A program made the translations under genes and the position numbers. A stretch of DNA of 11,472 nt. It comes from Mariprofundaceae bacterium. GTDB lineage: Bacteria > Pseudomonadota > Zetaproteobacteria > Mariprofundales > Mariprofundaceae. The stretch spans positions 1 to 11,472 of the forward strand of contig JAUZQT010000022.1 in NCBI GenBank assembly GCA_030950825.1. Reading direction: 5' to 3'. The notes beneath the pieces are model-generated. The model had not been told where the DNA came from, did no database searches, and was given only the letters and a program-made list of their open reading frames with translations. Shown piece by piece: positions 1-7,710 of this stretch (position 1 is the first letter of the stretch; the number at the start of each line of letters is the position of its first letter).

Positions 1-645
1 CAGCACTACTACCAGTTTCAGGTGATTCTTAAACCAGCTCCAGAAGATATTTTGGATTTATATTTGGCATCCCTGCGTGAAATCGGTATTGATACCGATG
101 TACATGATATTCGTTTTGTTGAAGATGACTGGGAGTCGCCAACCTTGGGAGCTTGGGGTTTGGGTTGGGAAGTGTGGCTGGATGGCATGGAAGTCACCCA
201 ATTCACCTACTTCCAACAAGTCGGCGGTGTTGAATTAAGCCGTACACCAGGTGAAATAACCTACGGCCTTGAGCGTTTGGCGATGTATATCCAAGGCGTT
301 GAAAATGTTTACGATTTGGTCTGGGTGGAGCGCCCCGATGGTACAACGGTCAGTTATGGCGATGTCTTTTTGCGTAATGAGCAAGAGTTTTCCGCTTATA
401 ACTTTGATCATGCCAACACCGAATTTTTACAGCAACAATTTGATCAGGCAGAAAGTGATTGCAAACGTTTGGCTGCTGAAAATCTATTTCTGCCTGCTTA
501 TGAGGAAGTAATCAAAGCATCCCACGCTTTTAATTTATTGGATGCGCGTGGTGCTATTTCTGTTGCCGAACGACAACGTTTTATTGGCCGCGTGCGTGGT
601 TTATCGCGAACCGTTGCACAGGGTTATGTGGAGGTGATATCATGA
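1..645 (+). CDS. glyQ: Glycyl-tRNA synthetase alpha subunit, 3' part (5' end cut by window)
   Basis: Catalytic alpha subunit of the bacterial alpha2beta2 glycyl-tRNA synthetase, which activates glycine with ATP and charges tRNA-Gly in the cytoplasm. The frame is open from base 1 (it begins QHYYQFQV) and ends in TGA. The GTG at 22 is an internal valine codon, not a start, because the residues before it already match the family. Recognisable GlyQ blocks are HDIRFVEDDWESPTLGAWG, WEVWLDGMEVTQFTYFQQVG, GEITYGLERLAMYIQGV and, near the C-terminus, FNLLDARGAISVAERQRFI. By comparison with E. coli GlyQ, roughly 80 N-terminal residues lie outside the window. The C-terminus is slightly shorter than in E. 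coli. The stop overlaps the glyS start as ATGA, which suggests translational coupling of the two subunits. The identification is secure. Confidence 0.97.
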   Translation, partial: QHYYQFQVILKPAPEDILDLYLASLREIGIDTDVHDIRFVEDDWESPTLGAWGLGWEVWLDGMEVTQFTYFQQVGGVELSRTPGEITYGLERLAMYIQGVENVYDLVWVERPDGTTVSYGDVFLRNEQEFSAYNFDHANTEFLQQQFDQAESDCKRLAAENLFLPAYEEVIKASHAFNLLDARGAISVAERQRFIGRVRGLSRTVAQGYVEVIS

Positions 646-2717
646 GCACATATCCACTACTTATCGAAATTGGTGTGGAAGAAATTCCAGCAGGCATTGC
701 GCTCCGTATGGGAAATGCATTACAAATGGCTTTGTTCAAGGTGCTCAAAGATGCCAATATTGAAACCTCTGAATTAAAATTGGGGATCACACCACGGCGT
801 TTGCTTATTCATATTGAGTGCTGCCCTGCTATGCAACAAGATCGCGAGCAAGTAATTTGGGGTCCGCCTGAAAGGGTTGCCCTGAAAGATGGCGAGCCTA
901 CAAGGGCTGCGGAAGGTTTTGCGCGTAAATCGGGCTTGCATGTATCGAATTTTGAATTTACCGATAAAGGCGATGGCAAAGCCAAATATATGAAAGCGGT
1001 GGTAACCGTTAAAGGCCGCAAAACTACTGATATTATTGCCGAAGCGATACCTGATATTCTTCGAGGTATGCCAAGCCCCAAGCAAATGCAATGGCAGGAT
1101 GGTGAAAGCCGTACTGATGCATTTATTCGCCCCATTCGCTGGATTGTGGCGCGTTTGGGTGATGATGTGATTCCATTTAGCTTTGCGGGTATCACGTCGG
1201 GCAAAGATTCTTATGGGCATCGGATGTGCAAAGATGCCAAGGGTGAAATCAGTGTTGAAGCCCCATTTGAGTGGTTTGAAGAACGTATGGTTGTTGCTGA
1301 TCGAAATGTCCGTAAAGCGCATATTATTGAAGGCCTGAACAGCGCGGCAAAAGAAGCTGGCGTATCACTGGTAAACGATGATGATTTGATCGAAGAGGTC
1401 ACCGATTTAACTGAATGGCCGCATGTGATTACTGGCCATTATCTTGAGGATTTTTTGCGTTTGCCCATTGAGGTGAGCCGCATTGAGTTAAAACACCATC
1501 AACGCTGCTTTTCAACCCATGATGGCTCAGGCAATACATCGAATGTGTTTTTTGCCGTTGCCAATATTCAATCGAAAAATCCAGCCTTGGTGGCACACGG
1601 CAATGAACGCGTGGTTAATGCCCGTCTTGCTGATGCGGCATTCTTTTATGATCGGGATCCAAAAGAGACCCTTGAAGCGCGTGTTGAAAAACTATCGAGC
1701 ATCGTGTTCCAAGATGGTTTGGGCATGGTGGGCGACCAAGCACGCCGTTTGCGCGGTTTTGTTTTGGATAATGCCGGAGCACTACAGGTAAATGCCAATG
1801 ATGCCCAACGTGCCGCTTATTTGTGTAAATCTGATTTAACCACAGGTTTGGTCAACGAATTTCCCGAGCTACAGGGCTATATGGGTGGAATCTATGCCTT
1901 GATGAATAAGGAATCTGCCGATGTTTCCCAAGCTATTGCGCAACATTATATGCCGACGGGTGCAGAAGATGATTTGCCAGAAAGTGCTATTGCGCGTGCT
2001 ATTGGTGTCGCAGAGCGCGCCGATAAATTATTGGGTTACTTTCATTTGGGGAAAATTCCCACAGCAAGTGCCGACCCGTTTGCTTTGCGCCGCGCAGCCA
2101 TTGGCCTTGTTCGCTTGTTAGCCAGTGCCGATAATCCCATTCAGATGACCTTACATGAAGTGTTGCAAGAGGCATCCAAGCAATGGAATCAGCAGCGTGT
2201 AACCATTGCCATTGGCCATGAAACACAAGCCTCTGTGATCCATTTTATCCATGATCGTTTTCAAGGCCTAGCGACTTCTTTTGATGTATCAAAGGCTGCT
2301 TGTGATGCAGCGCTACGCGCCAAAACTGCCTTGCCTTTATATCAACACCTTCAGGTTGCCACTCTGTTGACGGGTTTTGCCGATTCAGAAGCAGGGCAAG
2401 CTGTCGCAGCTGCCAACAAACGTATTGCCAACATCTTGAAAAAGGCAGGTGATATTTCAAACACAGTGGATGAGCGGCTGTTTGAAAAAGATGCTGAAAA
2501 GCGGTTGTTTGAATGCCTGAACACCGTCTCCGAAAATTTCCCTAACGAGCCCAAAAAGCAACTGGCAATGTTGGCAAGCTTGCAGGAACCAGTTGATCAT
2601 TTTTTTGATGATGTCATGGTCATGACTGAAGATGCTCGCATCAAAAGCAATCGCCTAGCATTGCTAGGGAAGCTTCGGGCTTTATTCTTACAACTTGCTG
2701 ATGTATCAAGACTGTAA
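642..2717 (+). CDS. glyS: Glycyl-tRNA synthetase beta subunit
   Basis: Beta subunit of the tetrameric glycyl-tRNA synthetase; it binds tRNA-Gly and is needed for charging. It has 691 residues, close to the usual length of about 690. The N-terminus PLLIEIGVEEIPAG is the family signature, followed by the conserved blocks TPRRL, WGPP, FARKSGL, MPSPKQMQW and FIRPIRWIVA. Further on are HHQRCFSTHD, NERVVNARLADAAFFYDRD and KSDLTTGLVNEFPELQGYMG. The C-terminal alpha-helical anticodon-binding (DALR-type) domain ends with ARIKSNRLALLGKLRAL at about residues 665-681. The ATG overlaps the glyQ stop by 4 bases. The 3' end overlaps the start of the next gene by 17 bp if that gene starts at 2701. The gene is intact, with no frameshift. 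Confidence 0.98.
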   Translation: MSTYPLLIEIGVEEIPAGIALRMGNALQMALFKVLKDANIETSELKLGITPRRLLIHIECCPAMQQDREQVIWGPPERVALKDGEPTRAAEGFARKSGLHVSNFEFTDKGDGKAKYMKAVVTVKGRKTTDIIAEAIPDILRGMPSPKQMQWQDGESRTDAFIRPIRWIVARLGDDVIPFSFAGITSGKDSYGHRMCKDAKGEISVEAPFEWFEERMVVADRNVRKAHIIEGLNSAAKEAGVSLVNDDDLIEEVTDLTEWPHVITGHYLEDFLRLPIEVSRIELKHHQRCFSTHDGSGNTSNVFFAVANIQSKNPALVAHGNERVVNARLADAAFFYDRDPKETLEARVEKLSSIVFQDGLGMVGDQARRLRGFVLDNAGALQVNANDAQRAAYLCKSDLTTGLVNEFPELQGYMGGIYALMNKESADVSQAIAQHYMPTGAEDDLPESAIARAIGVAERADKLLGYFHLGKIPTASADPFALRRAAIGLVRLLASADNPIQMTLHEVLQEASKQWNQQRVTIAIGHETQASVIHFIHDRFQGLATSFDVSKAACDAALRAKTALPLYQHLQVATLLTGFADSEAGQAVAAANKRIANILKKAGDISNTVDERLFEKDAEKRLFECLNTVSENFPNEPKKQLAMLASLQEPVDHFFDDVMVMTEDARIKSNRLALLGKLRALFLQLADVSRL
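2654..2668. repeat. Short perfect inverted repeat at the 3' end of glyS
   Basis: CCTAGCA and TGCTAGG are exact reverse complements around a single T. The repeat lies inside the last codons of glyS, 32 bases before the ATG at 2701. No U-tract follows, so it is not a terminator by sequence. It may be chance or may affect the mRNA structure around the start of the overlapping M14 gene. Confidence 0.6.
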
Positions 2718-3654
2718 GAAAAAGGGTATTTGCCTACTTTCCATGTTGACTGTTCTTGCTATCAGTGTGGAAAGTGCTTGGGCGGAAGGTGCTGGCAATG
2801 CCAAATCTGTATTTGACGAATGCCAACGCATCGGCAACAAGCTCGGCAGCGTGAGCGTCCAGCAATGTTTAAAGGCTGGCATGAAAGACACAGGTGCACG
2901 CTCAGTCAATGGGCAGGCGCTGCTTCTTAAAGAGTATCCACCGCTGCTTAAAAGGCGGCAGCCCCTTGGTCGTGTGCTGCTGATCGGAGGCACACATGGT
3001 GATGAATATGCGGCAACAAGTATTGTTTTTAAATGGATGAAAATACTGGACACATATCATTCAGGTTTGTTCCACTGGCACGTTGCGCCATTGATCAATC
3101 CCGACGGCTTGCTTCAGCGCCATTCCCTGCGCTTGAATGCACATGGCATTGATTTAAATCGCAATATGCCAACACCAAATTGGCATGAGGAAACATCTGC
3201 TTACTGGAAAAAAACAGGCCATGATCCACGCCGCTACCCTGGAATAGACCCATTAAGCGAGCCTGAATCACAATGGTTGTATGATGAAATTCGTATTTTT
3301 AAACCACACGCTATTGTATCAGTGCATGCACCTTATGGTGTGCTTGATTTTGATGGCCCGCCCGTTGGCCCAGATCATTTGGGGCACTTGCATTTAAAAC
3401 TTATTGGTATTTACCCTGGCTCTCTGGGGAATTTCGCTGGTGTGCAGCATCGTATCCCTGTGATAACTGTTGAACTTCCTTATGCTGGAATTATGCCCAG
3501 CAGGCAACAAACATCGAAAATGTGGACAGACTTGGTGCATTGGCTGCGTTACAATATCCCCAAACAGGAAACACTGGCGGCATACCCCTTATTTGAGCCT
3601 ATTCATAAGCGCATGCTTAGCGAGCAAATCCCCCTTCACGAAGGGCTAAATTGA
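2701..3654 (+). CDS. Secreted M14-family murein peptide amidase/carboxypeptidase (MpaA-like)
   Basis: Predicted periplasmic zinc carboxypeptidase acting on peptidoglycan peptides. The MpaA branch of M14 cleaves the gamma-D-Glu-diaminopimelate bond. Numbered from ATG 2701 (317 aa), the zinc ligands are H99 and E102 in GGTHGDE and H209 in VSVHAPYG. The substrate-carboxylate motif is DLNRN (N153, R154), and the general base is E258 in ITVELPYAG. NPDGL and RLNAHGIDLNRN are typical of the family. A signal peptide is visible: KKK, a hydrophobic stretch, then SAWA before EGAG. E. coli MpaA is cytoplasmic, so export makes this closer in cell location to the periplasmic enzymes. I chose ATG 2701 because it keeps the positive n-region; TTG 2695 and ATG 2743 are alternatives, and none has a clear Shine-Dalgarno. 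The start overlaps glyS and the stop overlaps the next start, so the gene is probably coexpressed with both. The exact bond cleaved is inferred from family resemblance. Confidence 0.88.
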   Translation: MYQDCKKKGICLLSMLTVLAISVESAWAEGAGNAKSVFDECQRIGNKLGSVSVQQCLKAGMKDTGARSVNGQALLLKEYPPLLKRRQPLGRVLLIGGTHGDEYAATSIVFKWMKILDTYHSGLFHWHVAPLINPDGLLQRHSLRLNAHGIDLNRNMPTPNWHEETSAYWKKTGHDPRRYPGIDPLSEPESQWLYDEIRIFKPHAIVSVHAPYGVLDFDGPPVGPDHLGHLHLKLIGIYPGSLGNFAGVQHRIPVITVELPYAGIMPSRQQTSKMWTDLVHWLRYNIPKQETLAAYPLFEPIHKRMLSEQIPLHEGLN

Positions 3655-4790
3655 TGCGTCTCGTAAATGTCACCATAACAATCTTTTTTTTGACCCTCGC
3701 ACTCTTAAATCCAGTGGCGATAAAAGCGACTGGCAGCAAGCAAATGAGCAAGCAGGCCGCTTACCAATTGCTGAAATCCGATCAGCATCAAGCTGTGCAG
3801 GCTTTGGCAAAAGGCGAGCGTGAAGTTTTATTGGCGGTACTGGCGCTTGAAAAAAATCATGTTGATGAAGCTATTCAATGGCTAAACCTTCAAGATGCGC
3901 AAGGCAACCCTTTAGCGTCACTGATCAAAGGTGAAGCGTATCGACGAAAATCACTCGCCGCAGCACTGCGAGCGGGGAATTATGCCCATGCTGCTCAGGA
4001 TGACATTGTAAAGCTTGGCCGCGCAGAACTTACCTTTGCCCTAGAAGAGGCAAAAAAACGTTTGCTGGCTTTTATGATTCTGGACACACAAAGTAGTGAG
4101 GCTGTAAGAAAAGACATTCCTACGCCTGAAGTAAGCAGCGCCTCTATCCGCACGGCCATTCAGACATGGCTTAAAGATTGGCAGTCGCTTGATCATACTG
4201 CTTATATGAGCCACTATCATGCTTCATTTCGCACTGCCAAACATGATTATGCATCTTGGTTTGCATATAAAAAACGTGTCAATCAGAAGAAAAAATACAT
4301 TCACATTACAATCTCTGAATTCAACATAAGGCGCGTCCAAGCCAACACGCAGCAAGAGGCGGTGATTGTATCATTCAAGCAACAGTATCAATCCAGCAAT
4401 TATAGCTCCAACAGCCATAAAGTGTTGCATTTGGTGCGTAAGCATCCACAAAGCCCATGGCTAATTATGGATGAAGGCGATCAACGCAGTGTGGAAAAAA
4501 GCAATGCGAAAAAAATAAAAGCCATCACCCCACAAGGCGCGCAAAAAGATCAATCATGGGTGGTGAATATTGCCTCTTTTCATAATCTTGATAATGCCAA
4601 TGCCATGCGTCAAAAGATTCAACAAGAAGGTTTTTATAGAATATTCGTATCCAGCGTTTTTGTTCAGGGAAAACGTGCACACCGTGTTCGTATCGGCCCC
4701 TACCCAACGCAAAAAGAAGCACAAAAGACCATGCATGCATTGTGCCAAAAATTAGAAATTGTAGGGTGTTGGTTGGAAAATGGGGCGTAA
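3654..4790 (+). CDS. Secreted protein with NTF2-like (Cds6-type) domain and C-terminal SPOR domain
   Basis: 378 residues from ATG 3654. The N-terminal hydrophobic segment (about residues 3-24, ending IKA before TGSK) reads as a signal peptide or membrane anchor, which places the rest in the periplasm. Residues about 30-145 are alpha-helical with TPR/Sel1-like character (ALEKNHVDEAIQWLN). Residues about 165-275 resemble the NTF2-like domain found at the C-terminus of some L,D-transpeptidase-associated proteins (AIQTWLKDWQSLD, YHASF, SPWLIMDEG). Residues about 300-370 form a SPOR domain (SWVVNIASF, then HRVRIGPYPTQKEAQ), a fold that binds denuded glycan strands at division sites. The start overlaps the M14 gene stop as TGATG, with a Shine-Dalgarno-like AAGGG 8-9 bases upstream. 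An adjoining TTG at 3651 is a less likely start. The context supports a role in cell-wall remodelling. No catalytic residues are recognised, so it may be a scaffold or regulator. Confidence 0.8.
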   Translation: MRLVNVTITIFFLTLALLNPVAIKATGSKQMSKQAAYQLLKSDQHQAVQALAKGEREVLLAVLALEKNHVDEAIQWLNLQDAQGNPLASLIKGEAYRRKSLAAALRAGNYAHAAQDDIVKLGRAELTFALEEAKKRLLAFMILDTQSSEAVRKDIPTPEVSSASIRTAIQTWLKDWQSLDHTAYMSHYHASFRTAKHDYASWFAYKKRVNQKKKYIHITISEFNIRRVQANTQQEAVIVSFKQQYQSSNYSSNSHKVLHLVRKHPQSPWLIMDEGDQRSVEKSNAKKIKAITPQGAQKDQSWVVNIASFHNLDNANAMRQKIQQEGFYRIFVSSVFVQGKRAHRVRIGPYPTQKEAQKTMHALCQKLEIVGCWLENGA

Positions 4791-4834
4791 AATCATTACA
4801 AGTGGCTCATAATATAGCTTAAAAGGTTCAATGT

Positions 4835-5398
4835 ATGTTTACAAAATTTATAGCATCGCTAAAGAATATAATAATGGGCATTATGGAGATAATTTCCCAC
4901 ATTATTGTGCTGTTTATTGGCATATCCATTCTAAACTACGTGCTATATTACATGATGCAATATGCATGGAGCCTATTTTCTTCAACAACTGTTGGAAAAC
5001 ACTTTATTGGTCGTTCAGAGGGATTTGTTGAGCACGTAACAGCTATTTTCTCACAAGCCTCACCACTGCAATTTTCGGCAACGATTGCAGCAGAGGTGAT
5101 TGCGGGGCTTCTCGTGGTTGCTTTCATTGCCCAATTTTTATACCTGCGAAACCTTCTTTATAGCCCGCTTCCCCTTTTATTCAAGGGTGTTTGGGCTTTT
5201 CTTGCGGCCATTATTGCCTCCCCCTTTATCATGGAACTGCATGACTTTCCCTCACAAATTGTTGCATTTGCGATCGTGTTGCCAGCAGCTCTTGCTGCGG
5301 TTCCGCCCTGCATGAAATTGGCCAGCTCATTTATTCTTCCAGTTGGCGAGATGGCTGTTAAAATATTTTCGAGCATCATGAATATATTTCAACGTTAG
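4835..5398 (+). CDS. Polytopic inner-membrane protein of unknown function
   Basis: A 187-residue very hydrophobic protein that I do not recognise. Likely membrane segments are at about residues 15-42, 81-104, 113-133 and 141-158, with a short amphipathic C-terminal tail (VKIFSSIMNIFQR). The loop at about 45-80 is polar and probably periplasmic or cytoplasmic. No catalytic or transport motif is visible. I chose ATG 4835 because AAAGG sits about 8 bases upstream; the out-of-frame ATG at 4831 opens a frame with little protein character. The gene lies 44 bp after the SPOR-protein gene on the same strand. A CATAAT hexamer at 4808-4813 could be a -10 box, but no convincing -35 accompanies it, so it may be read through from upstream. 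It converges with the - strand operon 64 bp away. The ORF is probably real, because it has consistent hydrophobic segment structure and a ribosome-binding site. Confidence 0.72.
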   Translation: MFTKFIASLKNIIMGIMEIISHIIVLFIGISILNYVLYYMMQYAWSLFSSTTVGKHFIGRSEGFVEHVTAIFSQASPLQFSATIAAEVIAGLLVVAFIAQFLYLRNLLYSPLPLLFKGVWAFLAAIIASPFIMELHDFPSQIVAFAIVLPAALAAVPPCMKLASSFILPVGEMAVKIFSSIMNIFQR

Positions 5399-5462
5399 AT
5401 TATTTGCAATTTGAAAAGAACCTTATTTGCTGCATTATTTTCTTTGTTTCCATACGCCATCG
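5399..5462. other. Convergent intergenic gap between the membrane-protein gene and the - strand operon
   Basis: 64 bp, AT-rich, where two transcription units meet tail to tail. A terminator for both directions would be expected here, but I see no good GC-rich stem followed by a T-run; only weak, imperfect pairing such as TGCAATT with ATTTGC is present. Termination may be factor-dependent, or the transcripts may overlap. Confidence 0.5.
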
Positions 5463-6632
5463 TTAAAAATAATACTCAAGATTTATCCCCAACAAATCAT
5501 TGAAGGCTGAAAATTCTGACCCAGTGTTGCCCGATGGAAATTGCGCAAAACATGAAACTTCCATATTTTCACTGGCTGACCAGCGTAAATTGGGTGCCAT
5601 AAACCAGCTTGTCTTATTTAGATCCAACAGCCATGTAAGCTCCATTCGCCATAATGGCGTTAAATCATAGCCCGCCAAAATACCGAGCAACTGTGCTGAG
5701 CTGCTATGCAGCATGCTGGTCTGTAATGGCAATCCCGTATTTGGCTGTGCTAATCCATTATAAAAATATTCAGCTGCCAAATATAGACCTTCTGGGAATA
5801 ATTCACTGACCCAAGTGCCGTCAAGGCCAAGGGTCAATTGTCCGAAATTACCCTGTGTGCCATGCCAAGATTGTTGCCACTCCAAACGCCCCGCCGCATC
5901 ACCCAAATTGCCAGTCACATCAATGGCCAATATGCGTTCTTGGCCAATTTCTCCCAGCCATAAAGCCATATCCGTTTGTGCTATAGTATCTTGCCAACGC
6001 AGTGCCCATTTTCGTTGCGCATTTTGCTTGAACGAGCCTGGCGTGGCAACCCATTGCAGGCTTCCAAAATCCGAATAGCTGTGTGTGATATAGGCTGTAT
6101 CCACGCCCAGTTTTTGATCCACTTCCAAGGCTGTAACCTGCACTGGATTAAATCGGTCGGTTGGATTCCAAATACGACCCGAGCCCCAAGCAAGGCGTTG
6201 TCGACCGATAGTCACTTGCCATGCATCCGTCTGATATGCCAGCCAGCCTCGGTACACACTATGCTGCCAATTGAATGCAGAAGAAGCAGCAATATTGGCA
6301 TTGATATCCAGCCATGTCGCATCAGGTATCTGTTGAGCAATGGCAAAAATAGGATCTCGCACAACCCCACCATACAACAACTCATGATCATAACTGAGTC
6401 GCCACTGCCATGCCTTGTGATTTCCATCGAGGTTTAAGCGAAAACGGTTTAAGTCGGTGGTCACGGTCTGATTGATTGAAGACTTGTGTTGAAATAATAA
6501 GTTCCTGTACGAACCTGATATTTCAATCGCTTGAGTTTGAGGCGCAATCAATAACCATATAAAGAAATTCAGAAAGAACTTTAAACAAAAGGAAGACTTG
6601 CAAGGTGTTTTTAACATAGCCATGTGGGGCAT
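5463..6632 (-). CDS. Outer-membrane beta-barrel protein, last gene of the Lol-like operon
   Basis: 389 residues from ATG 6632; ATG 6623 and ATG 6617 (MLKTP) are alternative starts and give a more usual signal-peptide length. A hydrophobic segment (about residues 18-30) ends with PQTQA before IEISG, as expected for Sec export. The rest has alternating polar/aromatic strands (WQWRLSYDHELLYGG, WQVTIGRQRLAWGSG, FGQLTLGLDGTW, LYLAAEYFYNGL). It ends LGINLEYYF, with a C-terminal Phe and an aromatic two residues earlier, the usual BAM recognition signal. The most conserved-looking stretch, GRQRLAWGSGRIWNPTDRFNP (written here in two parts: GRQRLAWGSG and RIWNPTDRFNP), recalls porin-like proteins that I remember as neighbours of LolA-like/exporter genes; that recollection is unverified. 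The start overlaps the end of the SirB2 gene by up to 22 bases, which suggests coupling. It may receive or pass on the cargo of the transporter. The barrel call is strong; the role is inferred. Confidence 0.85.
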   Translation of the reverse strand: MPHMAMLKTPCKSSFCLKFFLNFFIWLLIAPQTQAIEISGSYRNLLFQHKSSINQTVTTDLNRFRLNLDGNHKAWQWRLSYDHELLYGGVVRDPIFAIAQQIPDATWLDINANIAASSAFNWQHSVYRGWLAYQTDAWQVTIGRQRLAWGSGRIWNPTDRFNPVQVTALEVDQKLGVDTAYITHSYSDFGSLQWVATPGSFKQNAQRKWALRWQDTIAQTDMALWLGEIGQERILAIDVTGNLGDAAGRLEWQQSWHGTQGNFGQLTLGLDGTWVSELFPEGLYLAAEYFYNGLAQPNTGLPLQTSMLHSSSAQLLGILAGYDLTPLWRMELTWLLDLNKTSWFMAPNLRWSASENMEVSCFAQFPSGNTGSEFSAFNDLLGINLEYYF

Positions 6633-6994
6633 ATAAGTTTCGTGTGGGCAATCGAAATGATATATGCTGCAGTGATAAGAGCCAGTATGAAATAGATTCG
6701 CTTAAGGCATAAATTATCAGAATCTCTCAACGCCATGATGCCGAGAAAAATATAGCATAACACTGCCATCAGCTTAACCAACAGCCAGCTATCATTCCGA
6801 GGTGAAAATCCCCACATATAGGCCAGAGCAACACCGCTAATCAATAATGCTGTATCAATGCTATCTGGAAAGCTTCGTCGCCAGAAGTGTGATTTTAGCG
6901 TGCGCGCCTGCCACATTTGTAAACCGCGCCATAAAAAAAATAATAATGATAAAGTAACCAGCCCTATGTGCAGTAGCCATACATTATTTCCCAT
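6611..6994 (-). CDS. SirB2-family four-TM membrane protein
   Basis: A 127-residue membrane protein with the pattern of the SirB family (Salmonella invasion expression regulator SirB2 / E. coli YchQ). TM1 is at about residues 5-24 (LLHIGLVTLSLLFFLWRG). A short basic loop with SFPDSIDTALLISG leads into TM2 (about 44-62). TM3 is WLLVKLMAVLCYIFLGIMAL at about 70-89, and TM4 is about 98-116. The conserved points I would expect are present: His near the start of TM1, FLWRG at its end, D-T-LL-SG in TM2, and KL...Y..LG..AL in TM3. The molecular function of the family is poorly defined. The gene starts 21 bp after the ATPase stop and overlaps the beta-barrel gene, so it is part of the operon. No strong Shine-Dalgarno is seen. 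In this context it may be an accessory membrane component of the transporter, but nothing in the sequence proves that. Confidence 0.8.
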   Translation of the reverse strand: MGNNVWLLHIGLVTLSLLFFLWRGLQMWQARTLKSHFWRRSFPDSIDTALLISGVALAYMWGFSPRNDSWLLVKLMAVLCYIFLGIMALRDSDNLCLKRIYFILALITAAYIISIAHTKLICPTWLC

Positions 6995-7015
6995 GATATT
7001 AATGTTGCACTAAGC

Positions 7016-7708
7016 TCATGGCGTTGCAACTGAAACAATACGTCCGTCTTGCATATAAACACATTGCTGCGCTGCAGCCATGGCAACAGGATCATGGGAT
7101 GCAATCAAAAAAGTCATCCCACAACGATCATTTAAATCGCGCATAAGGCTCATCAGTGATTCTCCATGCACTGAATCAAGGTTGGCCGTTGGTTCATCCG
7201 CCAACACCAATGCAGGCTTGCTGGCCAAAGCTCTAGCCACCGCAACACGTTGCTGCTGACCACCCGATAATTGATCGGGTCGACGATTTCCCAAGCCGTC
7301 TAAACCAACCTCGAACAACCAGTGATCAGCAATGGCCAAACGCTCGGTTTTTTTCATGCCGCGTAATTGTAAAACATAAGCAATATTTTCCCGAGCCGAT
7401 AACACCCGAATAAGATTATATGCCTGAAAAACAAAGCCAATACGCTGTAAACGAAAGTTTGCACGCTCAGAAAGGGATAAAGCCAATACATTTTCACCAG
7501 CAATATGCAAACTTCCCATATCAGGTGTATCAAGCAACCCTACCATATTTAAAAGTGTTGTCTTACCTGAACCAGAACGCCCCGATAATACCGTAAAAGC
7601 ACCTTTTTCCAGTTGAAAATCAACCTGATCCAAGGCTGCGACATCGGATCCGCCACTGTGATAATATTTACACAAGCCACCAGCTTCTAATAAAACATGA
7701 TCAGACAT
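7016..7708 (-). CDS. ABC transporter ATPase, LolD/MacB type
   Basis: Cytoplasmic ATPase, 230 residues, the usual length for LolD/MacB-type subunits without fused domains. Visible motifs, numbered from ATG 7708, are Walker A GRSGSGKT (43-50), Q-loop Q95 in GFVFQAYNL, signature LSGGQQQRVAVARAL (147-161), Walker B LVLADEP with E172, D-loop NLDS, and H-loop H205 in IASHD. All catalytic residues are present. An in-frame longer start at 7819 exists, but its extra 37 residues lie inside the preceding permease gene and look unnatural (many Cys, no motif). ATG 7708 has GGGAG 8 bases upstream and starts 2 bp after the permease stop, so it is preferred. It would power the two adjacent FtsX-type permeases in mechanotransmission-type export or lipoprotein release from the inner membrane. 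The family is certain; the cargo is unknown. Confidence 0.95.
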   Translation of the reverse strand: MSDHVLLEAGGLCKYYHSGGSDVAALDQVDFQLEKGAFTVLSGRSGSGKTTLLNMVGLLDTPDMGSLHIAGENVLALSLSERANFRLQRIGFVFQAYNLIRVLSARENIAYVLQLRGMKKTERLAIADHWLFEVGLDGLGNRRPDQLSGGQQQRVAVARALASKPALVLADEPTANLDSVHGESLMSLMRDLNDRCGMTFLIASHDPVAMAAAQQCVYMQDGRIVSVATP

Positions 7709-7710
7709 TT

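Noticed and set aside
22..645. glyQ as a complete gene starting at GTG 22
   Set aside because: Codons before 22 (QHYYQFQ) already match GlyQ, so the gene is truncated by the window edge and GTG encodes an internal valine.
774..1322. Long antisense frame of 182 codons within glyS
   Set aside because: It lies wholly opposite a confident glyS coding region and has no recognisable domain; it is a shadow of glyS codon use.
5399..5462. Bidirectional intrinsic terminator between the convergent units
   Set aside because: No GC-rich stem followed by a T-run could be found; only weak imperfect pairing.
5976..6437. 153-codon + strand frame opposite the beta-barrel gene
   Set aside because: Antisense to a gene with signal peptide, barrel pattern and terminal Phe; the translated sequence has no domain character.
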